Assembly (NCBI GenBank): GCA_020152595.1
Contig: JAIGNY010001454.1
Coordinates: forward strand, 980,001-1,044,000
Length of the DNA: 64,000 nt
Direction: 5' to 3'
DNA from: Chiridota heheva
Lineage: Eukaryota > Echinodermata > Holothuroidea > Apodida > Chiridotidae
In this document: piece after piece, positions 59,080 through 64,000 of the stretch
How positions within the stretch are numbered: position 1 is the first letter of the stretch
How the letters are laid out: every line of letters starts with the position of its first letter
Program-made: the position numbers and the translations under genes
The notes under the pieces: model-generated
Told to the model about the DNA's origin: nothing
The model's input: only the letters and a program-made list of their open reading frames with translations
Databases searched by the model: none

Positions 59080-60520
59080 TTTTTTTTTTTTTTAAATATA
59101 TTTATTCAACTTCCAAAACAATAACAATCAACAGCTCAAGAAATATACAAAAAGTGAAGGTTTTTACAAAGTAAACAATTTCAAAGAAAATATAGAAGAA
59201 AAAAAAAGAAAAAAAGGGAAATTATGAATTACTGTTACTTTAAAAAAAATGTATCTTTAAACAGTTAGAGAGCAGCCCAAAAAATGGGTATTTTAAAATA
59301 CCCAAAAATTGGGTACTTTTATGTATTAGTCATCGCATGAGCCTACACATTTGACTAGCCCACACTAAACATATGAGGTTTCTCATTATCCGCTCCTGAT
59401 TGTCCAAAAATTCAATAGATGTCCTGAAATTTTGGAGACTGATAGTAAATAGATATCAAAAACTTTCTGTCGCTGTTTTTGAAATTCACGGTTGCTTTTT
59501 GAGAAATTAATAAAATAGATTATAAGCAGTCTGTTTTGTTCATTTTCTCAAAATTGCGACAATGAATTTCAAAAAGCAGCGTAAAAAGTTTTAAATATCT
59601 ATTTACTATCAGTCTCCAAAATTTTAGGATATTGATTGAATTTTTGACAATTGGAAAAAATGAGAAACCCCATATGTTTAGTGTGGATAGTCAAATGTGT
59701 AGGCTCATCGATGACGTAATACATAAAAGTACCTAATTTTTTTGGTATTTCAAAGTACCCAGTTTTTGGGTTGCTCTAACTGTTAAACATTGAAAATAAT
59801 CATAACTTCTTTTTTTAACATAAAAGTTTCTTTCCATCTCGAGCATCATCTTCATAGCTGTTTTAAATCTATAAAGAGTAGGTATGGTATTGGTATATTT
59901 ACATGTGAAAATAAAATATTTAGCGTGAAAAATAATGTAATTGTATTTGAAATAGTTTTCATCAGTATAACCAAGAGCAATAACTTTATAATTCAAACTT
60001 AAAGTTACATCACTTAAAGTATCAACAAAAACGTCATTCCAAAACTTAGATGAAATATTACATGACCAAAATAGATGCTTAAGGGTTTCACTGTCATTAC
60101 CACAAAAAGGAACAAAGGTCATTATCTAGTATTTTTAACTTGTGTAGGTAGCTATTTACAGAGAGTATTTTGTGAATGAATTTAAATTGGAAATAATGGA
60201 TTTTTGTTTCATGGACTGCTATAAAACAGTTAGAAAAATAACCTGCCATTCTTTGTCATTTATATCAAAAAACGATCCCAGTAATATTTAGTAATATGCA
60301 TCGCCCTGTTTGAATGACATAAATGATTATAACTCCACTTTGTGACTTTATTAACCGCACAATGTTACTTAAAACATTTTCTTGATAAGAAGGTATTTTC
60401 CTCTGAAAAGTACAAATATCAGATTTCCATTGCTTAGGAATGGCAGAGATCAACCATAGAAAAATGTAAAATTCTTAGAATTTATATCATAAACATCATT
60501 AAAAGATTTAAAATTATAGA
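59080..60520 (-). pseudogene. 5'-truncated L1-like LINE, 3' part of ORF2
   Basis: On the minus strand ISAIPKQWKSDICTF (from 60453) and, in a different frame, FCGNDSETLKHLFWSCNISS (from 60122) followed by NYIIFHAKYFIFTCK are hallmarks of the region after reverse transcriptase in L1/Tx1-type ORF2: the IPxxWK segment, the C-X2-C-like HLFxxC motif and the HAKYFI-CK tail. A T-run at 59080-59093 marks the poly(A) end. The frameshift and 5' truncation make it inactive. It lies wholly inside the TIR element. Confidence 0.8.
59262..59782. mobile_element. 521-bp foldback MITE inside the LINE
   Basis: Termini CAGTTAGAG and CTCTAACTG. The two halves are inverted copies over most of their length (for example GAGCCTACACATTTGACTA in the left half and its complement in the right). 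TTAAA directly repeats at 59257-59261 and 59783-59787, a possible target duplication. It is inserted at the 3' end of the LINE coding region. Confidence 0.85.
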
Positions 60521-60912
60521 TATGACCAGCGCCGAGTATAGATTCCCGGCCTGCGTTCTTGTCAAAATAATACTGCAGTGCTGCTTCTTCATGACGCCAT
60601 CGCACTACCGTTCCTTTAGTTTGCAGCAAATTGAAAGACGAATAGATTGTCTGGACAGTAATTTGGTGTAATTTGGTAGAAAATTCATCGCTTGTACATC
60701 TAATCGGAAAAGAACTAACAAATACCGTGGATTATATAGAAGAAGGGAGTCTCCCTAAAATGTGAGTAGAGTAAAAAGTGTAATTAAGATTCGCGAGTGG
60801 TCAAAAAGGAATTTTTATACACGGTTCGATAGTCTCGTTAAAAAAAAGAGTCCTACCTTTTATTATATATATAGTAAGCGTATAGGTTGCCATAACGTTA
60901 GGAACACCTGTG

Positions 60913-60985
60913 CACAGGACCTGGTAATTTACCTACACAGGGGATCTGGTAATTTACCTACACAAGGGACCTGGTAATTTTTCCT
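60913..60985. repeat. 25-bp minisatellite, right remainder, 3 copies
   Basis: Same unit as 56791-57351, resuming after the transposon. Beyond 60985 words such as GGGATTTG and GAGGACCTGGTTTTTTCGCC suggest decayed units to about 61190. Confidence 0.95.
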
Positions 60986-62164
60986 ACAATTTTTAGGCTT
61001 GGTTTTCCTAGGTATTTGTTATGTAACAAATTGTTGAAGGTCCCATGAATTTACCTGGTGGTTTGAACTTTTCCCAGGGATTTGTTAATTATCAAATGCG
61101 TGGTGGTCCCATATGCAGGGATTTCCCTAGTGGCTATTTGATTTGCTCTTTTGATCTACATTGAGGACCTGGTTTTTTCGCCTACAATTTTTAGGCTAAA
61201 TGTTTGTTATCAATGTTCATCTAAACTATTTATAAAGGTTGCGACAAACGTCAAAATTTATGTCTTCTCATGTTGTTTTGGGTTTGAATAAAGAACATGT
61301 GTGACAAGTATACAGGGTTGGAAAAATACACAAACGTCACTCACCACTCATTTATACAACTTTGCGAGTAGTACGATGAAATCAGTATTTCCAAGTCCTC
61401 GGCAACACTTTCAAACCAAATTTGACAATTTTGCACTAATAGTATGCCTCTCTATTGTCCTTTACCTGTGCCTGATTTCATGACTGTACATGCTTAAAAA
61501 CCAAGCAGGATATCTGAAAGTTGACGGCTAATGGCCAAATTTTAATTTATATTTTAGATTTTAATGGAAATATCACTTTGTGTGTGGGAGGGGGGAGTGC
61601 GTGTTTGTGTGTGTGTGTGTGGACAAGGGGCATTTCTTATTAGAGAAAAAACACAAGACAGTATTGTAAGTACGTTACCTGAAATAAACAGTTTCTTATG
61701 AATATCAGAACAAGATTTTCACTCACCATGGCTTAGCAGAGTGTGGTGTGTACCACAGTATATTGTAATATTTCTACTTGTCTTAATTTATTTTGCTCGC
61801 CTATGGCAAGCAGGTGAGTGATTTTTCCAACCCTGCAAGTACATTCTATAGACAAATACATTAATGATTGTAACATGTCCCTCTTATTCTTTGTTTGAGT
61901 TACTTATTTAGTTGCTTAATAAAGCAATACAAATATTATAGCACAGTAGGAAACAGAATCTGTTCAGCTTTACAAGGTCAATCCGAATAAGTTAACAAAG
62001 TGCTATCAAGTTAGGAGTCTATTAAAGTATTGCTTTATTACTTCTTATATCATATGTCACTGAAATGTTGAATGAAAGGCCAAAAGATGTATTCATAGTT
62101 TAGCTTTGATTTGCAATATGTGAATGGAGTTAACTTGGTTAACTTGATTTCTTGTGTCTGATAG
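60986..62164 (+). other. IMP4 intron 2, distal part
   Basis: No gene seen. Decayed 25-bp units, a GT repeat near 61607 and ordinary AT-rich DNA, ending with TTGTGTCTGATAG as acceptor of the next IMP4 exon. Confidence 0.5.
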
Positions 62165-62271
62165 AGCTGAATCACATTGATGATGAGTACAAATGGGCAG
62201 GGGTTGAAGACCCAAAGATCATGCTTACGACATCCAGGGACCCGTCTTCCAAACTCAAGCAGTTTGCCAAA
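62165..62271 (+). CDS. IMP4: IMP4, third visible exon (start of Brix domain)
   Basis: 107 bases: two complete the split Glu codon, then 35 codons, ending in phase 0 at a GTAAGT donor. Encodes LNHIDDEYKWAG, VEDPKIMLTTSRDPSSK and LKQFAK. The VEDPK-TTSRDPS segment opens the Brix (RNA-binding) domain in IMP4. Using the next AG instead (exon start 62167) gives a stop within four codons, which fixes the acceptor. The remaining two thirds of the protein lie beyond the window. Confidence 0.95.
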
Positions 62272-62328
62272 GTAAGTTCATAATGTAGCCCGGTTGCTCT
62301 TTGTCAGTGTGAAATATGCAGAAACTCC

Positions 62329-62608
62329 TCATCCAAGTAGTTTGTCTGTGGAGTCACTCCTTCCAAGTAGTTAGTCTGTGGAGTCACTCCTTCCCAGTAG
62401 TTTGTCTGTGGAGTCACTCCTTGCAAGTAGTTAGTCTCTGGAGTCACTCCTTGCAAGTACTTAGTCTGTGGAGTCACTCCTTTCAAGTAGTTTGTCTGTG
62501 GAGTCACTCCTTCCAAGTAGTTTGTCTGTGGAGTCACTCCTTCCAAGTAGTTTGTCTGCGGAGTCACTCCTTCCAAGTAGTTTGTCTGTGGAGTCACTCC
62601 TTCCTAGT
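62329..62608. repeat. 30-bp minisatellite, about 9 copies
   Basis: Units GTTTGTCTGTGGAGTCACTC plus CTTCCAAGTA, beginning 57 bp after the IMP4 donor. In-frame ORFs on both strands are translations of the repeat. Confidence 0.96.
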
Positions 62609-62865
62609 TGAAAAAATTCAAGTTTTGTGTATATACTTACAAACCCCTCTTCCAATCTCAAATGATTTGACTGATTGTGTCTTTGCTAAGGAAAGCTACT
62701 TGCTGTTGTATAGTTATGAGTATAAACCTAGACACTAATATAGTATAATACAATTCTCATAAAGCGCTTAGATATTACAAAGCCCTTTAATGCTCTGAAC
62801 AAGTAGGAAAACAGACAAATACAGGATAAGGATATCAATTTCAAAGCAAGTTTAAGCTCCAAAGG
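62609..62865. other. IMP4 intron 3 spacer
   Basis: Short non-repetitive stretch between two minisatellites. Confidence 0.4.
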
Positions 62866-63786
62866 TCTCTCCTACTAAAGACAGTACTCTCCTACCAATG
62901 ATAGTACTCTCCTACTAATGACAGTACTCTCCTACTAAAGACAGTACTCTCCTACTAAAAACAGTACTCTCCTACTAAAGACAGTACTCTCCTACTAAAG
63001 ACAGTACTCTCCTACTAGTGACAGTACTCTCCTACTAAAGACAGTACTCTCCTACTAATGACAGTACTCTCCTACTAAAGACAGTACTCTTCTACTAAAG
63101 ACAGTACTCTCCTACTAAAGACAGTACTCTCCTACTAATGATAGTACTCTCTTACTAAAGACAGTACTCTCCTACTAATGATAGTACTCTCCTACTAAAG
63201 ACAGTACTCTCCTACTAAAGACAGTACTCTTCTACTAATGATAGTACTCTCCTACTAAACACAGTACTCTCCTACTAAAGATAGTACTTTCCTACTAAAG
63301 ATAGTACTCTCCTACTAAAGATAGTATTCTCCTACTAGAGATAGTACTCTCCTACTAAAGATAGTAGTCTCCTACTAAAAATAGTACTCTCCTCCCTAAA
63401 GATAATACTCCCCTACTAAAGATAATACTTTCCTATTAATAAAAGTACTCTCCTACTAAATATAGTACTCTCCTACTAAATATAGTACTCTCATACTAAA
63501 TATAGTACTCTCATACTAAAGATAGTACTCTCATACTAAAGATAGTATTCTCCTACTAAAGATAGTACTCTCCTACTAAATATAGTACTCTCCTACTAAA
63601 GACAGTACTCTCCTACTAAAGATAGTACTCTCCTACTAAAGACAGTACTCTCCTACTAAATATAGTACTCTCCTACTAAAGACAGTACTCTCCTACTAAA
63701 GATAGTACTCTCCTACTAAAGATAGTACTCTTCTACTAAAGATAGTACTCTCCTACTAAAGATAGTACTCTCCTATTAAAGATAGT
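62866..63786. repeat. 20-bp minisatellite, about 46 copies, two subtypes
   Basis: Units AGACAGTACTCTCCTACTAA. The left half mostly has ACAGT and the right half mostly ATAGT, with irregular units near 63390-63440 where the phase slips. Confidence 0.97.
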
Positions 63787-64000
63787 TTCTATTGCTCAGA
63801 TATAGTTTTTAAACTTATTTATAAGCATTTTTGTTTGCAAGACATCAAGCAACAAATCTCTCATAACAAAATTGTTAATCTCTTAATCTATACATGCAAT
63901 GGAGTCAAGATGGAAGCCTATTGAAGCATCTCCACAATATTTGGTCTCTGAAGGTCATTCTACTGTATATGTCCTATTTGTTTCATTTCTTTTCAAACAA
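63787..64000. other. IMP4 intron 3, no gene seen
   Basis: AT-rich; no exon recognised before the window ends. Confidence 0.4.

Larger units (their letters stand above)
57352..60912. mobile_element. 3.56-kb TIR element inserted in the minisatellite
   Basis: Ends CACAGGTGTTCC and GGAACACCTGTG. Terminal inverted repeats of about 370 bp occupy 57352-57720 and 60540-60912. A perfect 8-bp direct repeat CACAGGAC abuts both ends (57344-57351, 60913-60920). An 8-bp duplication fits hAT, P or Mutator-like elements; the long inverted repeats favour the last, but termini alone cannot decide. No transposase domain is recognised; the 92-codon ORF at 58144-58422 is of unknown nature. The interior contains tandem repeats and a LINE fragment, so the element is non-autonomous. 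Confidence 0.92.

Noticed and set aside
62304-62738. 97- and 140-codon ORFs on both strands
   Set aside because: They are translations of the 30-bp minisatellite in IMP4 intron 3.

Overview
The window looks like AT-rich nuclear DNA of an invertebrate animal, most likely a non-vertebrate deuterostome such as an echinoderm or hemichordate. The evidence is intron-containing animal genes with GT/AG splice sites, a Shal-type potassium channel, non-LTR retrotransposons with animal-type domains, tRNA-derived SINE heads, and very many minisatellites. The phylum is an inference from repeat style; the sequence does not prove it. There is no sign of bacterial gene organisation.

Only two protein genes are recognised with confidence. 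On the minus strand, 10700-11799 is the first coding exon of a Shal/Kv4 voltage-gated potassium channel. It runs from the conserved KChIP-binding N-terminus to the start of the selectivity filter, where it meets a GTGAGT donor. The following exons were not found down to position 1, so 1-10699 is probably Kv4 intron. On the plus strand, three exons (45359-45467, 52788-52871, 62165-62271) join in frame to give about the first 100 residues of IMP4, a U3 snoRNP protein. Its ATG must lie in an unidentified upstream exon, and the gene continues beyond the right edge. A third possible gene start is a 48-codon ORF at 19931-20077 whose ATG sits in a YY1-like motif; its product is not recognised.

The rest is repeats. 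Tandem arrays with periods from 12 to about 310 bp occur throughout: 29 bp at 1.8-3.3 kb, 21 bp at 7.3-8.2 kb, 24 bp at 36.6-37.6 kb, 23 bp at 43.6-44.1 kb, 81 bp at 44.5-45.2 kb, 25 bp at 56.8-57.35 kb, 30 and 20 bp near 62.3-63.8 kb. IMP4 intron 1 holds a 6.8-kb, 42-bp satellite with higher-order structure.

Several mobile elements can be delimited to the base. A 4.04-kb foldback element (20233-24273) is flanked by ACGAAA. A 1.54-kb element (32840-34382) has 44-bp terminal inverted repeats carrying TGACGTCA and a 9-bp target duplication, as in Mutator-like elements. A 3.56-kb element (57352-60912) has about 370-bp inverted repeats and a perfect 8-bp duplication. It interrupts the 25-bp minisatellite, contains an L1-like LINE fragment on the minus strand, and that LINE contains a 521-bp foldback MITE. 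A decayed I/Jockey-group LINE with endonuclease, reverse transcriptase and RNase H lies at about 37.7-41.7 kb, and an L1-type ORF1 fragment at 42.5-42.8 kb.

Layout: 1-10.7 kb Kv4 intron with arrays; 10.7-11.8 kb Kv4 exon; 12-20 kb intergenic with MITEs; 20.2-24.3 kb foldback element; 25-31 kb mid-repetitive tandem families; 32.8-34.4 kb Mutator-like element; 36.6-42.8 kb minisatellite and LINE remnants; 43.6-64 kb IMP4 5' region and introns.
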